A stretch of 8,342 nucleotides of DNA from Quisquiliibacterium sp. (GCA_023257915.1 JALRBB010000372.1:1-8342); one strand, 5' to 3'; positions 1 through 8,013 are shown, numbered from the stretch's first letter. Notes: a model not told the origin generated them from the letters alone. A program made the numbers and translations.

Positions 1-136
1 GATCCGTTCACTGAGGTTGGTGGAGGTCCCTTCGCAGGGCTAGCCCGCGTGGCGGAGCTCTCCGGAGGGAAGGAAGGGCTCGTGCCTTGGCCCGAGACGG
101 CTTGGCAACTCATCGAAGAAGCGCTCGACGACCACG
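1..136. other. Unassigned 5' segment bounded by GATC sites
   Basis: This stretch begins with GATCC and ends at the next GATC (136-139), with no other GATC between. The Amt reading frame that is clear from 137 onward does not continue upstream: that frame reads unrelated Arg/Ser-rich sequence and meets a TAG stop at 41-43, and no other frame shows the Gly-rich HGxGG...GALLTG region expected just before the last Amt helix. Two open frames cross it. One on the + strand starts at base 1 (DPFTEVGGGPFAGLARVAEL...). One on the - strand ends with a stop at 40-42 (VVVERFFDELPSRLGPRHEP...). I recognise neither. It may be a foreign fragment joined during cloning, or a true genomic break in amt. Confidence 0.5.
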
Positions 137-316
137 ATCGCCTCGCAGGTCTGGGTGCAGACGAAAGCAGTGCTGCTCACGATCGTGTGGTCAGCCATCG
201 TGTCATTCATCGCGTTCAAGCTGGTGGACCTGGTGGTCGGCCTGCGGGTGGCCGAGGATGAAGAGCGCGAAGGTCTGGATATCTCCTCACACGGTGAGAC
301 TGCCTACCAGCGCTAA
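137..316 (+). CDS. amtB: Ammonium transporter (Amt/AmtB), C-terminal fragment
   Basis: This is the last 59 codons of an Amt-family ammonium channel, an inner-membrane trimer that carries ammonium/ammonia. Visible are the start of the final transmembrane helix (QVWVQTKAVLLTIVWSAIVS, then FIAFKLVDLVVGLRV) and the cytoplasmic C-terminal tail with EEREGLDISSHGETAY. This closely matches the conserved tail that contacts the PII protein GlnK in the E. coli homologue. The stop is TAA at 314-316. The rest of the protein (normally about 400 or more residues) is missing, because the frame loses Amt similarity exactly at the GATC site at 136-139. In betaproteobacteria I recall amt lying upstream of gshA, so the position fits. 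Identity of the fragment is secure; whether the gene is broken in the genome or only in this clone is not known. Confidence 0.85.
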   Translation: MASQVWVQTKAVLLTIVWSAIVSFIAFKLVDLVVGLRVAEDEEREGLDISSHGETAYQR

Positions 317-332
317 CTGGTTCCTGGCCCGC

Positions 333-401
333 GTCGGCGCCCCTCCTTCGCCGACCGGGCGGTGCCCTCCCTCAGGGGTGCCCGCCGGTCCTCAAGCCGG
401 C
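333..401. other. Two hairpins downstream of amt
   Basis: Two perfect short inverted repeats lie just after the amt stop. GTCGGCG (333-339) pairs with CGCCGAC (349-355) around a 9-base loop. GCCGG (384-388) pairs with CCGGC (397-401) around an 8-base loop. Neither is followed by a T tract. Together with the hairpin at 409-435 they give the amt 3' region three stem-loops in about 100 bases, which may stabilise the mRNA end or assist termination. No convincing coding region lies between 317 and 546. Confidence 0.4.
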
Positions 402-408
402 AAATTCG

Positions 409-440
409 GGGCGGATCCTTTCTCGGGGTCCGCCCTTTAC
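409..440 (+). terminator. Probable terminator downstream of amt
   Basis: GGGCGGATCC (409-418) pairs with GGGTCCGCCC (426-435), a 10-bp stem with one G-U wobble and a 7-base loop, followed by TTTACATTTT. The stem is strong but the T tract is short and interrupted. It lies between the amt stop and gshA and probably separates the two transcription units. Confidence 0.55.
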
Positions 441-488
441 ATTTTCGACGCATGGCCCGTGCCCCCGGGATTGCGCCAGCGCGTCCGA

Positions 489-494
489 TACAAT
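489..494 (+). promoter_or_regulatory. Possible -10 element of the gshA-ptsI operon promoter
   Basis: TACAAT at 489-494 (in GATACAATCG) is a 5/6 match to the sigma70 -10 box, 52 bases upstream of the gshA start and after the amt terminator. No good -35 is seen at 16-18 bases; TTGCGC at 471-476 is only 12 bases away. The call rests on the -10 and its position only. Confidence 0.3.
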
Positions 495-546
495 CGAAGG
501 CCCTGACACGACACTGGCGAAGAGCAGGTTCGCCGCCCTAGCGCCG

Positions 547-1839
547 ATGGTTCCTCACCTCGTCACCGCGCTCAAAGGACCGCTGCTCGAACTTGAGCGA
601 CGCTTCCTAGAGGCGACCCCGCAGATCGAACGCTGGTTCCGGCTCGAGTGGCAGGAGCGCACGCCACCGTTCTACTGCTCCACCGATCTGCGCAATGCCG
701 GCTTCAAGCTGGCGCCGGTCGACACCAATCTGTTTCCGGGCGGCTTCAACAATTTGTCTGAACAGGTACTGCCATTGGCGATCCAGGCGGCTATGGTGGC
801 GGTCGACAAATACTGTCCCGAAGCGCGGAACCTGTTGGTGATCGCCGAAGACCGGCTTGAGCAGTTGGACTACCGGCAAAACCTGCTCTGGCTGGCCAAG
901 GTGCTAAGACAGACCGGGCTCGAGGTGCGCATCGGCAGCCTCGATCCTGCGCTTGAACAGTCACAGCGGATCGATCTTGCCGACGGGCAGATGCTGGTGG
1001 TCGAACCGGTCAGACGCCACGGGCGGCGGATTGTCGTCGACGAGTTCAACCCCTGCACCGTGCTTCTGAACGATGACCTCTCGCAGGGAGTTCCACAGGT
1101 CTTGCGCAACGCTCACGAACAGACGGTGCTTCCGCCACTGCACGCAAGCTGGTCGGTGCGTCGCAAGTCCACGCATTTCGGGGCCTATCGCGAGGTTGCA
1201 CGCCGTTTTGCGAAGGCGTTCCAGATCGATCCCTGGCTGATCGATCCGGGCTTCTCGTCTTGTGGGCAGGTTGACTTTACGAGCCGCGATGGCGAGGACT
1301 GCCTGATTGCCGGTGTCGAGTCTGTACTTCGCCAGATGCGCTCGAAATACCGCGAATACAAGGTCACTGAAAAGCCGTTCGTGATCATCAAGGCCGACGC
1401 CGGCACTCGGGGCATGGGGGTGCTGTCGGTTCGCAGCGCCGATGATGTGCGTAACCTGAGTGCTGCGCAGCGCGAGTTGATGGCGGTCGGCGAGGACGGG
1501 TTGCCGGTGACTGAGGTGATCGTGCAGGAAGGTGTGCCGACCTTCGAGACGATCAACGACGCAGTCGCTGAGCCGGTCGTCTATATGATCGATCGCTATG
1601 TGGTCGGTGGCTTTTACCGGGTGCATGCCGAGCGCGGCCCGAACGAGAATCTGAACGCGCCTGGCATGCGCTTTGTGCCCTTGCCGTTTGCCTCGAGCTG
1701 TAACCTGCCGGATGCGCAGGCGCTCCCCGAGGAGGCGGCGAACCGTTTTTACGCGTATGGCGTCGTTGCACGCCTTGCGTTGCTGGCAGCCTCGATTGAA
1801 CTCGAGCGCACCGACCCCGATCAATCTTTGTACGGCTGA
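547..1839 (+). CDS. gshA: Glutamate-cysteine ligase, T. ferrooxidans-type GshA
   Basis: This is a cytoplasmic ATP-dependent ligase joining L-glutamate and L-cysteine to gamma-glutamylcysteine, the first step of glutathione synthesis. The 430-residue protein matches the family I know as GshA 'T. ferrooxidans type', which is distinct from the E. coli and plant types. Recognisable blocks are DLRNAGFKLAPVDTNLFPGG at residues 47-66, a Gly-rich loop of ATP-grasp appearance around 279-292 (VIIKADAGTRGMGV), and YMIDRYVVGGFYRVH near 345-360. The ATG at 547 is chosen because the protein then begins MVPHLVTALKGPLLELE, like the N terminus of relatives. The frame is open further upstream, but I see no better start, and the ribosome-binding site is weak (AGAGCAGG about 18 bases upstream). 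gshB follows 14 bases after the stop. The pairing with gshB supports the assignment strongly. Confidence 0.92.
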   Translation: MVPHLVTALKGPLLELERRFLEATPQIERWFRLEWQERTPPFYCSTDLRNAGFKLAPVDTNLFPGGFNNLSEQVLPLAIQAAMVAVDKYCPEARNLLVIAEDRLEQLDYRQNLLWLAKVLRQTGLEVRIGSLDPALEQSQRIDLADGQMLVVEPVRRHGRRIVVDEFNPCTVLLNDDLSQGVPQVLRNAHEQTVLPPLHASWSVRRKSTHFGAYREVARRFAKAFQIDPWLIDPGFSSCGQVDFTSRDGEDCLIAGVESVLRQMRSKYREYKVTEKPFVIIKADAGTRGMGVLSVRSADDVRNLSAAQRELMAVGEDGLPVTEVIVQEGVPTFETINDAVAEPVVYMIDRYVVGGFYRVHAERGPNENLNAPGMRFVPLPFASSCNLPDAQALPEEAANRFYAYGVVARLALLAASIELERTDPDQSLYG

Positions 1840-1853
1840 GGAGACACCCCATC

Positions 1854-2810
1854 ATGCGTATCGTTTTCATCATCGACCCGCTCGAGCAGTTGAAGGCGTA
1901 TAAGGACTCCACGGTGGCGATGGTCGCGCAGGCGCAGGCTCGCGGGCATGAGGTGCACACCTGCGAGCAGGGTGAACTCTGGTACGAAGCCGGCACCACG
2001 ATGGTCCGCTCCCGCCGCATTCACATCATCGATGCTAGCGGTCAGAGCGAGCAGTGGCAGCGCACCGAGGATGACATCGTGCATCGGCTTTCTTCGTTCG
2101 ATGCCGTGCTGATGCGCAAAGATCCGCCGTTCGACATGGAGTATGTGTACTCGACGTACCTGCTCGAAATCGCGCAGCGTGAGGGCGCGAAGGTGTTTAA
2201 CGATCCGCGCGCGATCCGCGACCACAACGAGAAGCTGTCGGTCGCAGAGTTTCCGCAGTTCACGCCGCCCACGATCGTCACGCGCGATCCGCAGAAACTA
2301 CGAGACTTCGTTTCCGAACATCGCGAGGCGGTGTTCAAGCTGCTCGACGGCATGGGCGGCACCTCGATCTTCCGGGCTCGCGCCGATGATCCGAACCTGT
2401 CGGTGATCATCGAGACGCTGAACGAATTCGGCGCGCGTAGCGTGATGGCGCAAGGTTTCATCCCGCAGATCAGCGATGGTGACAAGCGGGTGCTGCTGAT
2501 CGGCGGCAAGGTGGTGCCGTACTGCCTGGCGCGCATTCCGAAAGAGGGCGAGTTCCGCGGTAACCTCGCGGCCGGCGGCAGGGGCGTCGCGCGCGAGCTG
2601 TCGGCGAGCGACAGGGCGATTGGCGAGGCACTGGCTCCGGTGTTGTGGTCGCGGGGTTTGCTGCTGGTTGGTCTGGACGTGATTGGCGATCGAATCACCG
2701 AGATCAATGTGACGAGTCCGACCTGCTTTCGCGAGATTGAACAGCAGACTGGTTTCAATGTCGCGGCGATGTTCATCGAGTCGCTCGAGGCAGCGGTTGC
2801 AGCCGGCTGA
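1854..2810 (+). CDS. gshB: Glutathione synthetase
   Basis: This cytoplasmic ATP-grasp enzyme adds glycine to gamma-glutamylcysteine to make glutathione. The 318 residues compare with about 316 in E. coli GshB and are similar along the whole length. Landmarks are the N-terminal IVFIIDPLEQLKAYKDST, MRKDPPFDMEYVYSTYLLE from residue 87, the glycine-rich ATP loop DGMGGTSIFR from 165, VPYCLARIPKEGEFRGNLAAGGRG around 222-245, and EINVTSPT from 283, which contributes metal and substrate ligands in this family. Lys162 just before the loop corresponds to the nucleotide-binding lysine. A clear Shine-Dalgarno AGGAGA (1840-1845) sits 8 bases before the ATG. It is translated from the gshA operon, and the EIIA gene starts 30 bases downstream. 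Nothing is truncated. Confidence 0.97.
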   Translation: MRIVFIIDPLEQLKAYKDSTVAMVAQAQARGHEVHTCEQGELWYEAGTTMVRSRRIHIIDASGQSEQWQRTEDDIVHRLSSFDAVLMRKDPPFDMEYVYSTYLLEIAQREGAKVFNDPRAIRDHNEKLSVAEFPQFTPPTIVTRDPQKLRDFVSEHREAVFKLLDGMGGTSIFRARADDPNLSVIIETLNEFGARSVMAQGFIPQISDGDKRVLLIGGKVVPYCLARIPKEGEFRGNLAAGGRGVARELSASDRAIGEALAPVLWSRGLLLVGLDVIGDRITEINVTSPTCFREIEQQTGFNVAAMFIESLEAAVAAG

Positions 2811-2840
2811 GCAGACCCGATTGGCGGAGCCCGCAGCAAG

Positions 2841-3260
2841 ATGATCGGGGTCATGGTCGTTTCGCATGAGCCGCTGGGAACGGCGCTCATTCATTGCACG
2901 CGCCATATTTACGGGCGACTGCCGGTGCAATTGGCGGCGCTCGACGTGATTCCTGATGAAGATCCGGACCAGGCATACTCGGCGGCGATCGAACTTTTGG
3001 CCCGGATCAACGATGGCAGTGGTGTGATCGTGCTGACCGATCTGTTCGGTGCGACGCCTTCTCGGATCGCCGCCCGGTTGGCCCAGCCGCACAAGGTGGT
3101 GGTGCTCGCCGGCGTCAATCTCCCGATGCTGGTCAAGGTGCTGAACAACCGGCGGATGCCGGTCGAGGAGCTGGTCGATACCCTGCTGTCGAGCGCCCAG
3201 GGAGCGATACTGCAGATCAAGCCCGAGGCGGGCGAAGGGAACGAGAATGGTTCGCGCTGA
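2841..3260 (+). CDS. PTS EIIA component, mannose family
   Basis: This 139-residue cytoplasmic protein of the PTS EIIA-Man fold is expected to accept a phosphoryl group from HPr. The site is His9 in VVSHEPLG, at the end of the first beta strand. Family landmarks are VIVLTDLFGATPSRIAARL near residues 60-80 and VLAGVNLPMLVKVLNNR near 90-107. The usual Gly after the histidine is Glu here, and homologues I recall from Burkholderia also vary at this place (HAPL). The length fits a stand-alone EIIA; a fused or adjacent EIIB is absent. The start has a modest GGAG 12 bases upstream. The 3' end overlaps ptsH by 14 bases, so the two are probably translationally coupled. With no IIB/IIC/IID nearby, a regulatory target is more likely than sugar uptake. 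That is inference, and the partner protein is unknown. Confidence 0.88.
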   Translation: MIGVMVVSHEPLGTALIHCTRHIYGRLPVQLAALDVIPDEDPDQAYSAAIELLARINDGSGVIVLTDLFGATPSRIAARLAQPHKVVVLAGVNLPMLVKVLNNRRMPVEELVDTLLSSAQGAILQIKPEAGEGNENGSR

Positions 3261-3516
3261 GGCGACGATCGTCAACAAGCTCGGCCTGCACGCCAGGCCC
3301 TCGGCCAAGGTCACCCAGCTGGCCGGCAAGTTTACGGCCGAGGTCTGGATGAGCAAGGGTGCGCGCCGGATCAATGCCAAGAGCATCATGGGCGTGATGA
3401 TGCTCGCAGCAGCCAAGGGCAGTACCGTGGTGATCGAGGCTGATGGCCCCGATGCTCAGGATGCGATCGATGCGCTGTCTGGCCTGATCGCATCAGGATT
3501 CGGCGAAGAGATCTGA
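3247..3516 (+). CDS. ptsH: Phosphocarrier protein HPr
   Basis: HPr relays phosphate from Enzyme I to EIIA proteins in the cytoplasm. The 89-residue protein has the canonical active site KLGLHARPSAK with His15, and the regulatory region INAKSIMGVMMLAA with Ser46, the serine phosphorylated by HPr kinase in species that have it (no hprK is in this window). The ATG at 3247 lies inside the end of the EIIA gene. It is preceded by AAGGGA (3235-3240) at 6 bases' spacing, which supports this start despite the 14-base overlap. ptsI begins 7 bases after the stop. The sequence closely resembles betaproteobacterial HPr (TQLAGKF, EVWMSKGARRINAKSIMG). Confidence 0.96.
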   Translation: MVRAEATIVNKLGLHARPSAKVTQLAGKFTAEVWMSKGARRINAKSIMGVMMLAAAKGSTVVIEADGPDAQDAIDALSGLIASGFGEEI

Positions 3517-3523
3517 GGACGCG

Positions 3524-5272
<1,749 letters not shown>

Positions 5273-5285
5273 TCACGGCGACTGA

Positions 5286-5308
5286 CCGGGCACCCCGTGC
5301 CTGGGTTT
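5286..5308 (+). terminator. Probable terminator of the gsh-pts operon
   Basis: CCGGGCAC (5286-5293) pairs with GTGCCTGG (5297-5304), 8 bp with one G-U and a 3-base loop, followed by GTTTGT. It begins 13 bases after the ptsI stop. The T run is short, so this is a moderate call supported by position, with a new promoter following. Confidence 0.5.
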
Positions 5309-5341
5309 GTCATCGATTCGGCGCGCGACGACCTGCTTCGT

Positions 5342-5370
5342 TTGACAGTCCGCCCCCCGAACAGTACCGT
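5342..5370 (+). promoter_or_regulatory. Sigma70-type promoter of metXW
   Basis: A perfect -35 TTGACA (5342-5347) is followed after 17 bases by TACCGT (5365-5370), which keeps the three most conserved -10 positions. The predicted start, about 7 bases downstream (near 5377), coincides with the first stem of the riboswitch, which supports both calls. Confidence 0.7.
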
Positions 5371-5376
5371 TATGCC

Positions 5377-5430
5377 TTGCGCCGATTTGAGTTCCAGCTT
5401 GCGGGCGCGTTAAAAATTCGGCTAAAGCGG
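5377..5430 (+). promoter_or_regulatory. SAM-II type riboswitch aptamer upstream of metX
   Basis: This leader matches the conserved pattern of the SAM-II (metA motif) aptamer, which binds S-adenosylmethionine. Stem P1 is GCGCC (5379-5383) with GGCGC (5404-5408). Directly inside it come GATTTGA (5384-5390) and CTTGC (5398-5402). After P1 come GTTAAA (5409-5414) and GCTAAAG (5421-5427), the 3' signature. The sequence also reads closely like a crystallised environmental SAM-II RNA as I recall it. The loop is about three bases longer than the common form (GTTCC insert), and the pseudoknot pairing is unclear: TGAGTT (5388-5393) could pair with AATTCG (5415-5420), but this is not the standard register. 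The gene downstream makes the first methionine-specific intermediate, a typical SAM-II target. No covariance-model search was run. Confidence 0.82.
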
Positions 5431-5452
5431 CAGGGGCGAGTCCCCGTCAAGT

Positions 5453-5488
5453 CCGACCGAGCCGAATCAAGCCGGTCGGTTTTTTTTT
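5453..5488 (+). terminator. Riboswitch-controlled intrinsic terminator before metX
   Basis: CCGACCG (5453-5459) pairs exactly with CGGTCGG (5473-5479), followed at once by nine T residues (5480-5488). This is the strongest terminator in the window. AGCCGAAT (5460-5467), in the upper stem and loop, is the exact reverse complement of ATTCGGCT (5416-5423) in the aptamer's 3' strand. That pairing would act as an antiterminator when SAM is absent. A small hairpin, GGGG (5433-5436) with CCCC (5442-5445), lies between the two. The metX ribosome-binding site comes right after the T tract. Confidence 0.9.
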
Positions 5489-5503
5489 GCGGGGTGAATT
5501 CGC

Positions 5504-6652
5504 GTGTCAGACGCGCAGCAGGATTCGGTTGGAGTCGTTCAGGCCCAGCGGATGCGGTTTTCCGAGCCGCTCGCTTTGCGTAGCGGCGCCAGTATCGCGG
5601 ACTATGAGTTGGTCTACGAAACCTACGGCAAGCTCAATGCGCAGCGCTCCAACGCGGTGCTGATTCCGCACGCGTTGAACGCATCGCATCATGTCGCCGG
5701 GCGCTCTGCCGAGGATCCGGATGACATCGGCTGGTGGGACAACATGGTCGGGCCTGGCAAGCCGATCGACACCAACCGGTTCTTCGTCGTTGGGGTCAAT
5801 AATCTGGGTAGCTGCTTTGGCTCGACAGGTCCGATGTCGATCAACCCGGCGACCGGCCTGCGTTACGGTCCGGATTTTCCGGTGGTTACCGTTGAGGACT
5901 GGGTCGACACCCAGGCGCGCCTGGCCGACGCGCTGGGCATCGGCCGTTTTGCGGCAGTCATGGGCGGCAGTCTTGGCGGGATGCAGGCACTCGCCTGGAG
6001 CCATCTGTATCCGCAGCGTGTCGGGCATTGCGTTGCGATCGCAACGACTCCGAAACTGTCTGCCCAGAACATCGCGTTCAACGAGGTAGCGCGGCGCGCG
6101 ATCATCACCGATCCGGAGTTCCACGGCGGGCGCTTCTACGACCATGGCGTGGTGCCGGCTCGCGGGTTGCATGTCGCGCGAATGATCGGCCACATCACCT
6201 ACCTGTCCGACGATGTCATGGCCGAGCGTTTTGGACGCATGCTGCGCGGCGGTGCCGGCTATGGGTTCTCGTTCGATGTCGAGTTCGAGATTGAATCCTA
6301 TCTGCGCTACCAGGCCGAAAAGTTCGCCGCCTATTTCGATGCGAACACCTACCTGCTGATCACGCGAGCACTCGATTACTTCGATCCGGCGCAAAGCCAT
6401 GGCGGTGACCTGGCGTCGGCGCTTTCGGTGACACAGGCCGGATTTTTGGTGATCTCGTTCTCGACCGACTGGCGATTCAGCCCTGCGCGCAGCCGCGAGA
6501 TCGTGCAGGCACTGCTGCGCAATGGCCGCGACGTCACCTACGCAGAGGTCGATGCGCCGCACGGCCATGATGCATTCCTGCTCGACGATCCGCAGTACCA
6601 CTCTTTGGTGCGCGGTTACTTCGAGCGCATTGCCACGGAGGTACTCGCATGA
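5504..6652 (+). CDS. metX: Homoserine O-acyltransferase (MetX)
   Basis: This alpha/beta-hydrolase-fold enzyme transfers an acyl group from acyl-CoA to homoserine, committing it to methionine synthesis. The 382 residues carry the nucleophile Ser156 in [11 protein letters not shown], Asp322 in STDWRFSP and His355 in [10 protein letters not shown], the expected catalytic triad. [14 protein letters not shown] and [20 protein letters not shown] are typical of the family. The Arg following Asp322-Trp323 is the type I associate with MetX enzymes that use succinyl-CoA, as reported for many proteobacterial members, so the product may be O-succinylhomoserine rather than O-acetylhomoserine. This is inference. 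The GTG start at 5504 is preferred because GGGGTG (5491-5496) lies 7 bases upstream and no ATG fits. metW overlaps the stop by 4 bases. Expression is predicted to be controlled by the SAM-II leader. Confidence 0.95.
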   Translation: MSDAQQDSVGVVQAQRMRFSEPLALRSGASIADYELVYETYGKLNAQRSNAVLIPHALNASHHVAGRSAEDPDDIGWWDNMVGPGKPIDTNRFFVVGVNNLGSCFGSTGPMSINPATGLRYGPDFPVVTVEDWVDTQARLADALGIGRFAAVMGGSLGGMQALAWSHLYPQRVGHCVAIATTPKLSAQNIAFNEVARRAIITDPEFHGGRFYDHGVVPARGLHVARMIGHITYLSDDVMAERFGRMLRGGAGYGFSFDVEFEIESYLRYQAEKFAAYFDANTYLLITRALDYFDPAQSHGGDLASALSVTQAGFLVISFSTDWRFSPARSREIVQALLRNGRDVTYAEVDAPHGHDAFLLDDPQYHSLVRGYFERIATEVLA

Positions 6653-7257
6653 ATCTGCCTCCGACTCCGCCTGGCCGCCTGCGGCCGGATCTGGCCCTAA
6701 TCGCCGACTGGATTGCGCCGGGCGCACGCGTGCTTGATCTCGGATGCGCCGATGGCGCATTACTCGCGCATTTGCAGGCCGGCAAGGGTTGTCATGGCTA
6801 TGGTGTGGAGATCGACGATGCCGCGGTGCTTGGCTGCGTGCGACGCGGTGTGAATGTGATCCAGCAGGATATCGAGGGCGGGCTTGGAATGTTTGGCGCC
6901 GGCCTGTTCGACGTGGTGGTATCGTCCATGGCGATCCAGGCGACCCACAAAACCGAGTACGTGCTGCGCGAGATGAGTGCGGTCGGGCGTGAAGGAATCG
7001 TCTCGTTCCCAAATTTTGGGCACTGGTTCCACGCCTGGTCGATCCTGCGCGGGCGAATGCCGGTGTCGCGCGAGATGCCTTATCAGTGGTACGACACGCC
7101 AAACCTGCATCTGGCTACGATGCGTGATTTTGAGGACCTGCTCGGCAAGCTCGGGCTGCGGATCCTCGAGAGAGCTTTTCTGGCCGACGGACAGCCGGTT
7201 AGCCTGCTTCCCAGCCTGCGGGCGACGCAGGCGATCTACCGGTTCGCGCAGGCTTAA
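6649..7257 (+). CDS. metW: Methionine biosynthesis protein MetW
   Basis: MetW is a small class I methyltransferase-fold protein regularly found beside metX in proteobacteria and required, with MetX, for methionine synthesis in some of them. Its exact chemistry is poorly defined. The 202 residues show the nucleotide-binding motif [16 protein letters not shown] from residue 28, an acidic residue after strand 2 (GVEIDD), and [23 protein letters not shown] in the central part. The later [20 protein letters not shown] and [21 protein letters not shown] are characteristic of MetW. The ATG overlaps the metX TGA (ATGA), and GGAGG (6637-6641) inside metX gives a good ribosome-binding site, so the pair is translationally coupled. 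No truncation. Confidence 0.95.
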   Translation: MNLPPTPPGRLRPDLALIADWIAPGARVLDLGCADGALLAHLQAGKGCHGYGVEIDDAAVLGCVRRGVNVIQQDIEGGLGMFGAGLFDVVVSSMAIQATHKTEYVLREMSAVGREGIVSFPNFGHWFHAWSILRGRMPVSREMPYQWYDTPNLHLATMRDFEDLLGKLGLRILERAFLADGQPVSLLPSLRATQAIYRFAQA

Positions 7258-7290
7258 GCTGATCGTTCGATCGTTGAATCCGAGGTGACG

Positions 7291-8013
7291 ATGATGAGAC
7301 GACTTCTTGCGGTGCTGCTCTGTGTGCTGCCGGTCGCAGCTTCTGCTTCAAACGCGCAGATGCAGGCGGTCGCCGGCTTCGAGATCGATCGCACCGAGGT
7401 TAGTGTTGGTCAGTTCCGGCGCTTCGCACAGGCAACCGCACTGGTCACCGCGGCCGAGCGCGAGGGCGGCCTGGTCTACGAGGCCGGTTGGGTACGCAAG
7501 CCCGGCTGGACCTGGCGCACGCCCTACGGAAAGCCGGCCACCGATGACGAGCCCGCGGTTCATCTGGCCTTTGACGAGGCAGCAGCCTACTGCCGCTGGG
7601 CTGACAAGCGCCTGCCGACCGATGCCGAATGGGTCGAGGCAGCTTACGTTGAGCATCGCCGCGCGCCGCCCGCGCCGTTTGTGACCGGCAAGCGGTATCG
7701 CTACCCGGTCGGGGATACGCCCCAGGGCGCCAATTGTCTGGGTGAGTGCGGAGCCGTCAATCCGGTCGAGCATGGCGCTGCGCTTTGGCGTGGTGCCGGC
7801 CATGCCCGAGTGGGTACCACCCGGCCCGGCGTCAATGGGCTGTATGACATGGGTGCCAACGTCTGGGAGTGGGTCGACACTGACGACGGTGGGCAGCGGC
7901 GCACCCGCGGTGGATCCTGGTGGTACGGCGAGTCGCAGATGCGCGAATCGCATCTGGCGTCCAAGCCACCCGCCTTCGGCGCGATCTATATCGGGTTTCG
8001 CTGCGTGCGCTGA
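7291..8013 (+). CDS. Exported FGE/sulfatase-modifying-factor-like protein
   Basis: The protein starts with a Sec-type signal peptide (MMRRLLAVLLCVLPVAASAS, likely cut after ASA or SNA), then a single formylglycine-generating-enzyme-like (C-type lectin related) domain. Landmarks are EIDRTEVSVGQFRRF, PAVHLAFDEAAAYCRWADKR followed by LPTDAEWVEAAY, GLYDMGANVWEWV, TRGGSWW (from residue 205) and the C-terminal GFRCVR. In active aerobic FGEs two cysteines follow the RGGS motif at +3 and +8 from the serine; here these are Tyr212 and Met217, so sulfatase activation is unlikely. Four cysteines remain after the signal (101, 149, 153, 238) and could form disulfides in the periplasm. A GTG at 7285 is in frame but lies in the ribosome-binding sequence GAGGTG (7282-7287), so ATG 7291 or 7294 is the likely start. 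The role is unknown. It lies 33 bases after metW and may be co-transcribed without sharing function. Confidence 0.85.
   Translation: MMRRLLAVLLCVLPVAASASNAQMQAVAGFEIDRTEVSVGQFRRFAQATALVTAAEREGGLVYEAGWVRKPGWTWRTPYGKPATDDEPAVHLAFDEAAAYCRWADKRLPTDAEWVEAAYVEHRRAPPAPFVTGKRYRYPVGDTPQGANCLGECGAVNPVEHGAALWRGAGHARVGTTRPGVNGLYDMGANVWEWVDTDDGGQRRTRGGSWWYGESQMRESHLASKPPAFGAIYIGFRCVR

Noticed and set aside
87..506. 139-codon + strand open frame over the amt end and intergenic region
   Set aside because: It overlaps the recognisable Amt tail in a different frame and is Ser/Arg/Pro-rich like a shadow frame.
452..530. Possible sigma54 promoter between amt and gshA
   Set aside because: TGGC-like and TTGC-like words occur, but never with the required GG-N10-GC spacing.
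961..1824. 287-codon - strand open frame opposite gshA
   Set aside because: No family motif, and gshA on the other strand is a full-length match with good codon use.
2298..3416. 372-codon - strand open frame opposite gshB, EIIA and ptsH
   Set aside because: It spans three well-supported + strand genes and has the low-complexity basic composition typical of antisense frames.
5448..5453. CAAGTC as the 3' strand of the SAM-II pseudoknot
   Set aside because: It could pair with GCTTG at 5397-5401, but it lies about 25 bases beyond the conserved GCTAAA, next to the terminator stem, so it is probably coincidental.
5377..5583. Small + strand open frame across the metX leader
   Set aside because: It runs through the aptamer and terminator, has no ribosome-binding site, and overlaps metX in another frame.
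5507..7102. 531-codon open frame on the - strand opposite metX/metW
   Set aside because: It is a shadow in GC-rich DNA. It lies opposite two clearly identified genes and its protein is Arg/His/Gln-rich without recognisable motifs.
7291..7350. Tat signal from the Arg-Arg near the N terminus of the FGE-like protein
   Set aside because: The residues after RR (LLAVL) do not fit the Tat consensus; it reads as an ordinary Sec signal peptide.
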